From NCBI RefSeq assembly GCF_019097595.1, contig NC_080719.1, forward strand, positions 17,951,001 through 18,015,000: a DNA stretch of 64,000 nt. The letters run 5' to 3'. The translations under genes and the position numbers were made by a program. The notes under the pieces are model-generated. The model searched no databases. It was not told the DNA's origin and saw nothing but the letters and a program-made list of their open reading frames with translations. Shown one piece after another: positions 34,085 to 63,549 of the stretch (position 1 is its first letter; each line of letters starts with the position of its first letter). Source of the DNA: Hemibagrus wyckioides (taxonomy: Eukaryota; Chordata; Actinopteri; Siluriformes; Bagridae).

Positions 34085-36321
34085 GATTCATAATCAGCAC
34101 ACGTGCAAGAAATGTTTACTATGGAATCACATTACTACCATTCAAGAAAACGAAATTCCCGTCATCTCATTATGTGATAAACATCTCATTACTCAGTGTT
34201 GTGGATTTGCGTCACATAACTTCAATTCCACTTTTATTTATTTCACATGACTTGGTTTGACATGGATTCAACTTGGACTTGGGCCACATCATTTGGACTT
34301 GTTTTTCCACCTGTATGAATGCTGGAGTGAATTTTGAAATCCATCCTTTATTCATGTTGTTTTCTTGTAAAAAGGAAATGCTGGATGAAGATTTTTTTTT
34401 TTCTTGAATGGCAGTAACGTGCTTCCGTAGTTTCCAGTCAGACGACACCAGATAACATGGTAAATACTATAATGTATTATTTTTTGTATCATATTATGCG
34501 GTTAACAGACGGCTCAGCCCGACCCAGTCGAGATCCAACGGCAGCAAGAAGCGATGCGACGAGCCGCAGCAAGAAAGGTCTCAAAAGATAAGTTTCACAC
34601 GAGAAGTTCAGACGCACTCATGGACAGAAAGCATGTGGATGTTCAGACAGGTAGCTATTCATAAATCATTGTTGAAACTTTTCAAGTGGTGTTTGTATAT
34701 ATTAGATATAAGCTAAATTTGTCAAATGTAATGATATTACACTAAAGCAGCATCATTCAACAGCACAGCTTTCTCGTGTCTTCTTGTTGGCTGTCCTTAT
34801 CACTGTATCCTTCAGCATGACCAGACATCAAACAAGCTAACAGCTATAAAAACCTTAATAAATACAGCGGCTTAATATAGAAGAAATATTTGCTGTGCTG
34901 TAATTTTTATGTGACAAACACAGGCTTCTTTCTTCTTCCTTTATGAGCATATGCATATCTGTGCACCAGACTAAGTCTGATTTGTATCCTAGAATTATAC
35001 TTGGAGGAGCTGATTGATCATATTGAGGATGCCAGTGTGGAATGCCAGACAGATGCGTTTCTGGACAAGCCAGCAACACCGCTCTTTATTCCTGCCAAAT
35101 CTGGCAAGGATGCTGCGACACAGATAGAAGACGGAGAGGTACAGATAACGTATTTATTATTCATTGGCATGGTTTATAGTTTACTGCTCAATACAGTAGC
35201 TATGGCCACTTTTATACAGGTTTGTTTATCGCCATGTTCCTTCTAAAAGAGTATTAAAAGCCATCAGGGACTCATCACCAGGGTCTGATTATGAATAGAG
35301 GGGATGTGGTGGTGGTGGATGAAACAGCAGAACATGTTGTCATGATATAATAGTCAAACTGACCTTAAATTTTGAATACATACAATGTGGAAGAATTTAA
35401 TAGTAGGTATATATAATTTATATATACATATAGAGACACTTAACATTATAGCTAATACATTCCTAGTTGTGTTTGGGTTAGTGTGAGACTTATGCTACGA
35501 TTAGCGACCCACAGCGGCAAAGCAACCAGAGAACATTTATTTTCATTGAGAGCTCCAGGTGACAAAGTTTATGCAAATATAGAATGAAAAACAAAGTGTA
35601 GGGTAACTTGTCGGCTCTGTGTTTTGAGATAAAAATGCTTTTAATAAATTAAACGGCTCGAATTCAGTATAAATGCCAGAGGAAAAGTTGTTCCTATTTG
35701 TTTTTCTCCATCACAGGGAAGTCTGCAGAAGAGGCAACTTTCTACTTTGTCAGTTTCTCAGAAAGATAAATAAGTTTACATAAAAATGTTAAAAGAAATG
35801 AAGCAGTACAAGAAAATCATTCAACAATTACATATTATAAATGTCCCTCTAGCTGTTTGCATCTAATTGTAGGAACATCAATCTAATTGTGGAATGTATT
35901 AAGGCTAGCGGTTTCGTTGTTCTAATAAATTTGGTGTTTTACTTGGTTCCAGCTATTTGACTTCGATCTGGAGGTTGAGCCAGTGTTGCAGGTGTTGATA
36001 GGAAAGACCATGGAGCAGGCTTTGCTGGAGGTACTGGAGGAGGAAGAGCTGGCTGGGTTGAGGGCTCAACAGCGTGCATTCCAAGAGTTGCGTAATGCTG
36101 AGTTGGTAGAAGTTCAGAGGCTGGAGGAACAGGAGAGGCGCCACAGGGAGGAGAAGGTACCATTAAGGGCATCATGTCCAGCTGGAATTCTAAATTTGCT
36201 CTTTTCCTATTTTTTGAATTGATATAGTCAAGCTTCAGCAGTTCGGGATAGCTAATAAATAAGAATTAGTGTTTATATATTCTGATTTAGCTAGAATATC
36301 TGAACAATTTTCTCAGTGATA

Positions 36322-36395
<74 letters not shown>

Positions 36396-38594
36396 CTATT
36401 ATAGGTTGTTATTCATAAGCAGGCTGATATTAAAAACTTTGTTCGACATGACTTTCAAATTCAGGCCCGGAGGATTAAACAGCAAAGGTTGATACTGAAG
36501 AAGGAAATAGAAACAGCTGAGAAAATCGCTGCGAGAACATTCACTCAGCATTATCTGGCTGACCTGCTTCCCTCAGTCTATTCCAAACTGAGAGACCATG
36601 GGTATTTCTATGACCCAGTGCACAGAGGTATGTTTCTAGTTTATTGTAATGCAAAGTAATAAATATTAAAAAGGTGTTTTAAGGGAACTGCATTAAATCT
36701 GAGATAAATTAGCATATAACATTAAATTACCAGCCCATCTTCTTCACACCAAAATGCTTTGTTCTGTACTTAATATATACATGTACTGTATAAAACCTAG
36801 TGCCTTCAGATCAGTCAGGAGAAATAGATCAGATGTGACATGAACGCTTTTGTTCTCTGTCTCTCAAACGCATGGATAGTGTTACAAATATTCCAAATAT
36901 GCAAATATGTAATTAATAACTAATTAAAGAAATCTGCCTACTAAATATAAATCAGGTAGTTAATGTGTCCAATTATACAGTGCCATAATAAAGTTTTAGC
37001 TGATAATAAGCAATATGTCCTAGTGTGTTTCCAACTTTGATTGAACTCCCACAAATGAGCAGAACACAAAATTAAAAATATAAGATAAAACATCAACATA
37101 AAATGTATGTGGCGGAGAAAACATTTCGCCAAGCTGTTCATTTAATTACTAAAACACTCACATTTGTAAATAAACTCTAATCATGCTGTGCCATGATGCA
37201 CACTCGGTCAGCTATCAAGAAACCACTCCTTTTATTAATGTGTTTATTCTCACAAAAGATGCATGCATCTGTTTTTTGATGCTTTATATGCATATGCTTT
37301 AATGTAATATATACTCTTCTCTTTTCTGTACAACAGATATAGAGACTGGATTCCTTCCCTGGCTGATGGCAGAAGTTAACAATACTTTGGAAAAGCAAGA
37401 GGTTGCACGAACAGTGCTTGACAGTGAGTATGCAGTAGCTGCCATATTACTAGCAAATTCTATTGTATTCTACTCTACATCAAATGTGAAGTTTTTGGCT
37501 TTCTCTAAAATTGGTGCTCATCCATCTGCAAAAAAAATCCCCCATAATTATATTAAAAAAAATCACATTAACACAGTTTAAACTCTCCAGAACAATTTGT
37601 GTGACCGGTTTACATTAGCAATCCTTCAGATGTCACACCTACTGCATGTCTATGTCACGGTTGTCCAATCTTATCTGCAAAGGGCCGGTGTATGTGCGGG
37701 TATTCATTCCAACCAAGCAGAAGCCACACCTAAGTCTACTGAAAGTCTAGATCAACTGATTATACAGGTGGAATCCGGTCTGGCTTCTGCTTGATTCGTA
37801 TGAAATCCTGCACTCTCACCAGCCCTTTGCTGATAAGATTGGACACCCCTGGTCTGTATAAACCCCCTCAAGTGGCTTTACATGTTAAATCAAACAGTTC
37901 CACTTGTGGTCAAAGAAAATGTCATACAAAATCAGCCAAATTCCTGCTGTTCCCAGCTACTTTTACTGAATTTCCAGATGCAGTTTCAAAAGCTGTTGGC
38001 ATTTTGAGAAGCAAGTGATAAACGTGACAAACTCTCAAATCAACCAGAAATGGCTCTTAAATCCACTGGAGCTCTGACTCCTGCCTTGCTGCTTCTCAGC
38101 ATCGTTCTCAGCATGTTTTCTGGGACCTTTAAGATTTTTTTTTGTACAAACATATGAGTAGTTTTATGTACACAACCATGTCATGACCTGGGCAGATTAA
38201 CATCAGCTCTATCACTGTTAATGATTGGTGAAACTGGACCTGGAGCTGGGCCACAGGCAGCACAGGAAGCTTCTTTGACAGGCTGTTGACTTTAGGTTTT
38301 CATTTTGTCTACACAATAAATTATATATAATATATTTTTTCAAATACATTTTTAATATATGTATTTGTCTGATGGGTGAAGATGTTACTTTGAATGATGT
38401 TTATATACTTATGGTTTTGAAGTTCCAGTATACATCACCTTAACTGTGGGTATTGGACAGATTTTAACAAAGCAACCATGGATGAACTTTTTCAAGTATG
38501 TGATGTCACATGCCACTGTTTTCTTTTCTTTTCTGTTATAGTGCTCATCCAAGATGTGACCGACCACAGACAGGAAGTCTTCAACTATAAATGA
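33591..38594 (+). CDS. rsph3: Radial spoke head protein 3 homologue
   Basis: Coding exons: 33591-33703, 33895-33982, 34509-34650, 34993-35138, 35953-36156, 36465-36627, 37337-37423, 38542-38594; 996 nt, 331 residues. RSPH3 forms the dimeric stalk of the radial spoke in motile cilia and flagella, ties spokes to the axoneme, and in mammals anchors PKA. Matches to the family are MYDRRVVRGNTYAQ near the N-terminus, the ELYLEEL and CQTDAFLD-P-TPLFIPAK-GKDAATQI blocks, ELFDFDLEVEPVLQVLIGKT, and a long charged helix (EELAGLRAQQRAFQELRNAE onward, probable coiled coil). YLADLLPSVYSKLRDHGYF and FLPWLMAEV follow. The stop falls soon after VLDMLIQDV, so the C-terminal tail of the human protein is missing; the reading frame up to the stop is intact. 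Confidence 0.95.
34003..34082. repeat. (GA)n microsatellite in rsph3 intron 2
   Basis: A pure AG run of about 80 bp starting some 20 bp after the intron donor at 33983. Confidence 0.97.
36323..36394. repeat. (GATA)n microsatellite in an rsph3 intron
   Basis: An 18-unit GATA run, the same motif as the large array upstream of the gene, 70 bp before the exon at 36465. Confidence 0.97.
37657..37852. mobile_element. Fold-back MITE
   Basis: The left arm TGTCCAATCTTATCTGCAAA is matched by the inverted right arm TTTGCTGATAAGATTGGACA. Arms of about 85 bp (AGCAGAAGCCACACC versus the inverse of GGTCTGGCTTCTGCT) face each other around a small loop. There is no coding capacity. It lies in the last rsph3 intron and is a sister of 3799-4156. 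Confidence 0.8.
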
Positions 38595-39899
38595 TGATTT
38601 TCCATCTCTAGAAAAATCTCAGTAAATCTCTAAGAAATGGTAAAAATAAAAAAAATAAAAAAGATATCATTATATAAACACAGTATGTGTAAACACTTTA
38701 ATAAAATACATTTATGATACAACCAGAGAGATATATATTTATATATTTGGATTGGATTCTTGTTTTCATATTTTCATGACCAAAGAAACAGGTGGTAGAA
38801 TGGTGCAGAAACAACCAGATGACATTTATAGCAAATATTTTATAAAGAATTAATTAGTCAAAAACATTTATAGCAGATATATTTTCTGTGTCTCTGGATT
38901 TTATGTTGGTTGATAGATTAGATGTAGTGTAAGAGACCTGCAGACTTGAATACACGTGTGCCAACAGTTCAAAATCAACAGTTATGCAACATGTGAGGAG
39001 GAGTTATACAGATATATACACAGACATCAGAGACTGAATGCGGAAAAGAGAAAATATGCAGCAGGGTCAGAGATGAATATGGACAGAGTTACTCATGATA
39101 TAAACAATATTAAATGTAATGTCCTGCTGAATTCTAGAGAAGTACAGTAACATACAGTATGAATGCTCACGTGTCATTAAGCGTTTGTAATCATGTCTGA
39201 TTACATTTCCAGCAGATGTATATAATTAAGTGCCGTAAAAGTCATATTAATAAAAAATAAAAATAGTTCTAAAGCATTGTAAGAAGGTCATGAGAAAAGA
39301 AGTGAGGGACTGAGAATGCTAATAGCACTGATATTCTGATTGTCAGGAAAATAAATTTACATTTTAATTTCTCATTTTATATTAAAAATTAAAAAGTGCA
39401 TGTGATTTTATTAGATTTAGATTTGTGCTGTGTGGGTTGGTGGTGGTGTGTGTTTTGGTGGTGGTGCTCAGGTTGGGGGTGATGCATTTATCACAATCAG
39501 TGCTCTACATTTATATGATCGAGAAAAAACATTTTTAATTCTTTTGTATTTTAGCCCATTGCTTCTGCCATGAATTACAGTTATACAGCAATTCAGGTTC
39601 TCTGTAAAGCAATATTAGATTAGCTCTCTACTCAGAAATTGAAAAATTGCTCAAATAAACATTTATATTTTTTGACATTTTTAGAATTATTTAGTCGATA
39701 TTTATTGATTTTTGGACAGAAAATTGTAACTAAAGTGTGTTAGATGGAGGTCACTCTAAACCTAAATCTTATAAGAATCATTTGTGTAACTGAAAGATTA
39801 TTAGTGCATGTTTAGCCAAATGTGTTAAATTAAATTAAAAATAAAGAAAATAAATAATTTAAAAAAGTAAATATTTCCACTCTTTACCAACCGAATCTG

Positions 39900-39951
<52 letters not shown>

Positions 39952-40796
39952 ATTGTTGAATAATAAGCATAGAACTAGTAAATTTTACATACACTAAAAA
40001 ACAGCACAGCAACAAAGTCTGTACTAACAGAAAGGTTTTATAGAAATGTTTTGATTTCACTTCACTCTTCAATAAAATGATCAAATGGTGCATATTAAAA
40101 TATGAATACTGGAACAAACGAACAAAACTACATGTCAGTTATTAATATTGTCTAATAAACAGCGTGTCCAACATTCGTTCAGTCATCTCTGAGTTATTTA
40201 ATTCGCCTTCAGTAACTGCTTCAGTATCCTGTGGTCAGGGTTTCAGTGGATCTCAGGAGCACTGGGCAAGTGGCACACCAGGGTACACACACACACACTC
40301 ACACACACACTCACACACACACATACACACACACACACACACAACCCAATAATAGACTGATAATTATTCTTATCATTACTTTCCTGTTTTTCTGATTACT
40401 TGAATCCAAACCACAACACAAAAACCAGTAGGCTTATGAAGAATATTGAACAGGACCCAGTATGTTCTGTTTCTAGAAAGTTCAGAACTAAAAAGCTGTA
40501 CAGCTGCAGTAAATCAGCAGTGTGCTGTATGTTTTTGATAGACATTTCAAACCCAAACTCTGGAGCTGAAGAAGTTTTAAAAGTATGCAATACCAAGCAT
40601 AATATTACTTTTTTTTTTTTTAATGATGGCTATAATAATTTAGTGACATTGTATTTGTTATATGTCTATCTGCCAATGTTTGTCATATACACAGTATTCT
40701 CTGTATTAAAAAAAACATGAATGTGGCTAATGCTTGAAATCCATATTATGTATAAAGTATTAAAATATGTTAATCTTCTGTGGTCTATTTATCTAC
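38595..40796. other. Intergenic DNA between rsph3 and abcb11
   Basis: The rsph3 tail has AATAAA-like words at about 38645-38660. A (TTA)n run lies at 39902-39948. A LINE-tail remnant (GTATCCTGTGGTCAGGGTTTC) lies near 40208-40280 and runs into an (AC)n tract at 40283-40344. No gene was seen. Confidence 0.55.
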
Positions 40797-41285
<489 letters not shown>

Positions 41286-41349
41286 TGAGTTTGAGGCACA
41301 CACATACATACACACACATACACACACACACATACACACACACATACGG

Positions 41350-43207
41350 CTTGGCCTCTAAATTCCGCACAGACCGCACTTATATTATAATCTAATCTAA
41401 TCTATATAACCTATATAGAGCATCACAGATAAACACAAAAGCTCAAAAAATGCAAAATCTCAGCAAATCTACACTGGAAATTATTTGGATTTGACATGGA
41501 GAGAGTGGCAAAGTAAAGTTGGGAATATTTACTACAGGGGAGGTGCTCGGGTCAGTGGACATCAGGGGCTTCAACTCTGTCCTCACGAGCTGACCGAGCA
41601 CAAACAGTTATAATGAATACTACTATTTAAAAAAAAAAGGTAGGTTCAACAAACCAGACCTGACATATTTTATATGTTATTAGGAAACTGTGTGTGTTAA
41701 TAAATAAATAAACAGGGGTTAAATAGAGGGAGAGTTTAGGGGACAGAGGCTCAGATCAATACCATGTGAACTATGGCATGAAAATTCGGTGTCAATGAAC
41801 AATATTATAAACCATAACATGGCATAATCATGATTAAATTAATACAATACAGTTTCATGTTGATTCCTAGAAAAATACTTTCCCTTACAAACAAATTTTC
41901 TAATTTGTGGAATGTTTTCTTCAGTGTTTATTTATTTATTTATTTATTTATTTAAAGGCTGTACAATACAAAATACAGCCAAAAGAAGAAAGTGAAAATA
42001 TCTTGCAAGGTCTTGCAAGTGGGTTCAGCTGTCAGGACAGAAACAGACATATTAGATATGTTAATATGTTAATAATATGTTAATTTATTGTAGATATATA
42101 AATGATCATATATAAAATTTAGATTGGAAAAAAAAATTGAGTGGCAAGACACCATATACTTATTTGTATTGTCTTAATTGGTTTTTAAATTGATCATAAA
42201 TGAAGCACTAATGGTTGATCGTGATTATTAAATTATGTTAAAGTATGCTGCATATTTCGGCCTGGAACTGGTCATTTTTAAGGGCAGCAGGCACAAATTT
42301 TGGTGCCCCAGTGCACAGGTTAATGCACTGGGCTCCATGCCTGAGACAATTTCCATTTCCCAGGAAAGTCTTTGTTTGTTAAGGCCTCTTAGTCCTTTGG
42401 AATAAACCCCACATTTCCTCCTGTTTCTGTTCCCCTACATAAAGTCTATCAAAGCAGAGCAGGGCAGTTTTTACATAAAAGCATGCTGTGTGAGGCCAGA
42501 AACACAGGGGTGGTGCAATGACCTAATGAACATTCACCTCACTTTAAAGTACAATCTGTAAGGGAAACAGTTCTCTGAACTTAATCAGGATATGAACAGA
42601 CATACAAGTTGTAGTTAAGTGTTATAACATGAGGAAAAATCAATTTTACACAGAAAATACTAATTACATTGTGATAATGTTGAGTGATTTAACTGTTAAT
42701 GATCATTGTTAATGAACAGATTTTTAGTGATATAAATTTACGGAAATTCTCAAAAAGGATTTGTGTGACTTATTAATCTCCCACTAATGTGATCTGTATG
42801 CGATACACATATAGGACATGTCATGTCTTTTACCCTTAAGTAACATTGTATAGAAATATAGTATAGTCACATAATGATGATCTTCTCTTTACGACAGATA
42901 TCTGACAGATTTAATCATGTGAATATATGCCTGAAAAAGGCCTATTGTGAAACGAAGATTTTTTCCTCAGCACTATTTACCTATGATGGTCATTCACCCC
43001 TTTAAAGCACAACCTGCTGAACTTGCGTAGTACAACCAACCACATGGTCCAGCACCAATAATGTCAATCTGCTTCGTGACACTCGGACATCAGTGCACAG
43101 ATTTTCTTAAACATTCAAGAGATGATTCAACCCTAGACACATCCTCTGGAAATTAGAGCTGAAGATTTCTTTGATTTTTTTGAAAGCAATCTGGAATAGA
43201 AAAGACA
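41350..43207 (+). promoter_or_regulatory. abcb11: abcb11 upstream region with candidate nuclear-receptor and HNF1-like sites
   Basis: GGTGCAATGACCT at 42512-42524 is an inverted-repeat-1 arrangement with one good half site (TGACCT), a weak candidate for the bile-acid receptor FXR. TGTTAATGA occurs twice, at 42694-42702 and 42707-42715, and resembles HNF1 half sites. These are motif matches only. A (TTTA)n run lies at 41930-41955. The transcription start is not identified. Confidence 0.25.
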
Positions 43208-59404
<16,197 letters not shown>

Positions 59405-59734
59405 TTGCTTATGTTGCTTATGAGTCCCAAAAAGTTACGCTAATGTATAAAGAATGTGTATTATTTATATTTGTGAGATTAAGGAAATAGAGTTGTGGCT
59501 TTATGACCTGTTCTTTCACAAAGATGTCACTGATCCAAAGGCTAAATTCATCTAATTTGAGATAGAACTATGAATGACATAGGGAATGTGCCTTATTTAA
59601 TTTACTGTTGTTATGTTTGTACAGAATTAAAAAATTGTAACCTTTATTTCATCATAATCAAGTATTAATACTTAATAATAGGTATTAACTTGTAACTTAT
59701 TATTACATTAATGTTATTCACACACATATATACA

Positions 59735-60590
59735 CCAATCAGCCTTAACATTATGCCACCAAAACTCTGAAACTCTGAACTCTGAAACTCCAAAGCTCTG
59801 AATGTCAAGGCTGGAATCCACAAGACCGCTGAAGGTGTGCTGTGGTATCTGGAATTAAGAAGTTAGCAAGTTGTAGGGTAGGGATTAGGACTTATTGTAC
59901 AGCACATCCTACAGAGGCTTGATTAGACTGAGATCTGCTGAAGGACAAGTAGACTCCTTGAGCTCTTTGTTATGTTCCTCAAACCATGTTTGCAGTGTGG
60001 CAGGGAGCATTATCCTGCTGCCTTTAGGGAATACTGTTACCATGAAGAGGTGGACTTGGAAGGTGGTAGGGTCAAAGGAATATCCAGATGCCCAGAGCAT
60101 CTCAGTGCCTTCCCATAGTGCATCCTGGAGCCATCTCTTCCCTAGGTAAGTGATGCGTACACACCTGGCCGTCCACATGATGTAGAACAAAATGTGATTC
60201 ATCAGACCAGGCCTTCCATTGCTCCATGGTCCAGTTCTGATGCTCAACACGGTCACTATGACTGCTCCATAAACAGCAAGCTGTGATGCACTGTGTGTTC
60301 TGACACCTTTCCATCATAACCATCATGAACTTTTTCAGCAATCTGTGCTGCAGTAGCTCTTCTGTGGGATCGGACCAGACGAGCTGGCCTTCGTTCCCCA
60401 TGCAAATTACTGAGACTTTGGTGCCTATGACACTGTCTCCGGTTCACCGGTTGAGCACTTTTGGTAGGTACTAATCCCTGAATACCATGATTTGTGGTCC
60501 CTTGTAATAGTCACTCAGATTCTCACACATTTGTCTTGATTTCAATACATCAAATTTGAGATCTGACTGTTCACTTAGCACATAATGTAT
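59735..60590 (-). mobile_element. Tc1-like transposon (family A relative), frameshifted
   Basis: Minus-strand fragments run in order from 60447 to 59909: RSHRRATAAQIAEKV, then WTMEQWKAWSDESHFVLHH (the W-DES motif carrying the first Asp), then EEMAPGCTMGRH, then LQTWFEEHNKE. Different frames are used, so it is dead. The terminal sequence near 59735 is ACACCAATCAGCCTTAACAT. Confidence 0.85.
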
Positions 60591-61661
60591 GATGTAATGA
60601 TATACCACTTGCCAGATGCCATTTTAATAAGATAATCAGTTTTATTCACTTAAATAAATAGATAAATGTCCAAACTAATTTGAAACAAAAAGCACACATT
60701 TATTTTACTGAGCTATTGCAAGAGCAACATTTTCAGCTGCTTTTGTTTAGAAATCCTGTAATACAGTTTTTTCCCTGCACTGGATTAACCTTATTTACAA
60801 ATATTTATGAATAGAGGGCAGAACGTTTGTGACATGAATGGTCTGAATGATGGACTTTCAGTACATTTTATTGTATTATCGTGCCAATCATTATATCATC
60901 ATGAATCCAGAAGTTGTGATTCAGATCACATGGATCGATGGAAGGAGAAGATTCTACACTTATGATCCTGTGGTTATATTGGTATCCAGCAGAGGAGTAC
61001 AGTCCAATTCTGTTTTATGATACATGAAATACATGAAATCTGAGCAAACAGAATGCATGTGGAACAGAACATTATATGATATGCATAACGCAGGTAAAAC
61101 AGCAGTACTGCTTGAACATCGGCTTAAACATTTCTAGGTGAAAAGTTACAGATCTAGAGAATTTGTGTGCACTATGTTTGCAACTTTATAAGTGATGCTG
61201 TGTACTTTGTCGTACTAAAATCGTGTTTACTGGAACTTAATACTTGATAAAAACACTAATCTTATTATTAAAAGAGGAAAGTGAGGAAAATGTGTTGATT
61301 TGATCGAAATCTATTGTGGCAAAAATACTAAAAATGAAGAGAAATATGATTATGAGTAAGGGGAAGAGGAGGAGGAACAAGATGAAGAGGAGGAGGAAGA
61401 AGAAGAGGAAGAAGATTATGTAGAAGGGGAAGGGGGGGGACAAATAAGACATGGAAGGCGTTGAAGATGTAGCCAAAGGGCGTAAAAGCAGTAGACGAAG
61501 AAGAAGAAGAAGAAGAAGAAGAAGAAGAAGAAGAAGGAGAAGTGAATAGGACCAAAAGGGTCTCTAAAGACGTTTGAGATTATGACAATTGTTCTGTCTT
61601 GTATCCAAACGAACCTGATTGCCAGTCAGATTGGTAGAAACAAGTCTGATTTCCAGTCCAT
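60591..61661. other. Intergenic DNA with a purine-rich tract
   Basis: No gene was seen. From 61355 to 61545 the plus strand is almost all purine (AGG, AAG and GAA units), ending in a (GAA)n run at 61499-61533. Serine- or proline-like frames on the other strand come from this tract. Confidence 0.7.
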
Positions 61662-62630
61662 TTATGTAAAATACCTCATACTTCCAGTGGGCAGTTCAAA
61701 GTGTTCCTTTTGTTGGATCAGTTTGTCTATGTTTCTACCTGCTTCCTCAAAAAACATTTCAGTTGCTCTAATATTTTGGACTGCTAAGATCCGTGATACA
61801 ATTGCACTGATGATGCCTTGTGTCTGGCAGGCGCTGTGGCTCACCCGGTGTCTGACTTTTCTGTTCGGTTCTGTGATTAAAAAGCCAGCTTTAAACGGCG
61901 GGTCCTGGGTCGGGCCTCTCTCTTTTACATTACGGCGTATGTATGAGGCATAAAGCTGGACCAGTCGCCCAAGCCCTGTTCTATAGGAGAGGCGGAGAGA
62001 TTCAGCGGATCCTCTGGGAACCGATAACAGACGGATCCCGTGGATTCTTATGTGCAGGTGAATGGCTGCTCCGTTGATCCACTGCTTTAGTGCCGCTGTG
62101 CTCATACGGTGCTCAATAGTCATGCTCTCGTAGAGTTTTATAAGTGCATGCTTCAGCTTCTGGTCATAGACATCAGTTATTTCTGCCATCATGTCACTGT
62201 TATTGACCATCGAAGGAACAAGTCTCAGATATTCACGAGTGATGCTAGAGATCTCCGAAGTGTTATCAGGTCCAAAAATCCTTTGGTACCGGTCCATCAA
62301 CTCCCCATCCATTTGTCCAAGCACACCATCAACAAGTGTATCCAAAAGCAAGGACATTGCAAGAGCCACAACACCAACACCTCCATAAGACACCTTAGTC
62401 CTCTTGCTGAAAATGGAGGTCAGGTTGCTATCCAGTGCAGTAAGCTGGTCCTTTGAAAGACGCTCTTGGATAGTGCCATAGTGATGGTTGAGGGCAAAGC
62501 TGGAGTTCAGAGAAAGGTAATTAGACACCACTCTATCAAGGGTAATGTCAGGAATGATTCCACCAGCTTGGCCAACCAAGAAAATACCATCAATGATTTC
62601 AGGAGATGAACCACAAGCATTGTTCCCCAT
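61662..62630 (-). CDS. Uncharacterised protein, 322 residues
   Basis: A long frame without introns, the only large frame in the window that I cannot assign. The frame extends 15 codons upstream to 62675, but ATG 62630 (MGNNACGSSPEIID) is preferred because acceptor-like sequences (TTATTTTTAG and CATCCTCAG) lie just before it on the minus strand; an untranslated exon may precede. The start resembles an N-myristoylation context (Gly2) with a nearby Cys, though Cys6 replaces the usual Ser/Thr. One hydrophobic stretch is visible (VGVVALAMSLLLDTLVDGVL, about residues 80-100). The rest is mixed alpha-type sequence, and a basic segment (RRNVKERG, NRKVRHRV) lies in the last third. No catalytic motif, zinc site or signal peptide is evident. 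The length, ordinary codon use and lack of stops argue for a real gene. Confidence 0.65.
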   Translation of the reverse strand: MGNNACGSSPEIIDGIFLVGQAGGIIPDITLDRVVSNYLSLNSSFALNHHYGTIQERLSKDQLTALDSNLTSIFSKRTKVSYGGVGVVALAMSLLLDTLVDGVLGQMDGELMDRYQRIFGPDNTSEISSITREYLRLVPSMVNNSDMMAEITDVYDQKLKHALIKLYESMTIEHRMSTAALKQWINGAAIHLHIRIHGIRLLSVPRGSAESLRLSYRTGLGRLVQLYASYIRRNVKERGPTQDPPFKAGFLITEPNRKVRHRVSHSACQTQGIISAIVSRILAVQNIRATEMFFEEAGRNIDKLIQQKEHFELPTGSMRYFT

Positions 62631-62739
62631 GCTGAGGATGCTAAAAATAACTTCCACCTCAGTCTCGTGTCTCAAACATCAAATTAGTTCAGTCAAGTTC
62701 TTTCAGCTCCAGTTTGAGGTTTTAAGGCTGTAAAACGGA

Positions 62740-63549
62740 CACTGTGTGAGCTGTGTCAAAGTGCGTGTCAACCCATCCCATTCAAAAAGCAAACAGCCCA
62801 AAGTTCATGTTAAATATTAGCCTTTAAGTGATGTTGCTTTGAAAAGTTGGGAAATCAAATCACTCATTTCCACTGTGTACTGGAGACCAAATAATATGAG
62901 CTACCAGTTTTGTACAATAAACTAATACAGAATTATGATAATTAAATAGTACATGAACATGGTAAATGGTGTGGAAAAAATGCCTCAAGCTGTAAAATAC
63001 CATTACTTATTAAACAGAAGTGACTTGAATATTAATAAAGTACTATTCATTCCCGCTGAGCCCCTACAGAGTTATGACTCCGAGTTATAGAACAGTATTA
63101 TAAAGTGTTACAGAAAAACTTAAACATTTACTCATCAGTTTGGGAAAGCAATTTGGTAGCTGAAAAATAACGTACCAGCTGGCAGAAACGGCCTACCAGC
63201 TCGATTAGCTCAGCCTGTATAGCTGTTCAGACCAATTTCCCTACGGGTCATGGATGATTCATATTGATATATTTAGTTGTTATTGGCTTCACTTCAGAAG
63301 TGTTACTCTGTGTTGTCTGGATCTGCACTGCAACACTAGATATTTCATGAGTAGAAGGCAGTTAGTGACAGCAATGCATTTACCCACGTGGCATTATTTT
63401 GACCATGTGCACCCAAAGGAAGCACCAAAAACCACGGACTGAACAGACCTCCAAGTTGTTAGAATATCACCATACCTTTATATTATACTTATTTACCCAT
63501 AAAGGGCTGAATAATTGTATTCCAGCATCAAGTATTGCTGGACCTACCT
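62740..63549. other. Upstream flank of the unknown ORF
   Basis: AT-rich DNA without a recognisable gene or repeat. Confidence 0.4.

Noticed and set aside
61237..61555. Two minus-strand frames rich in Phe/Leu or Ser/Pro
   Set aside because: Both are products of the purine-rich tract and show no natural composition.
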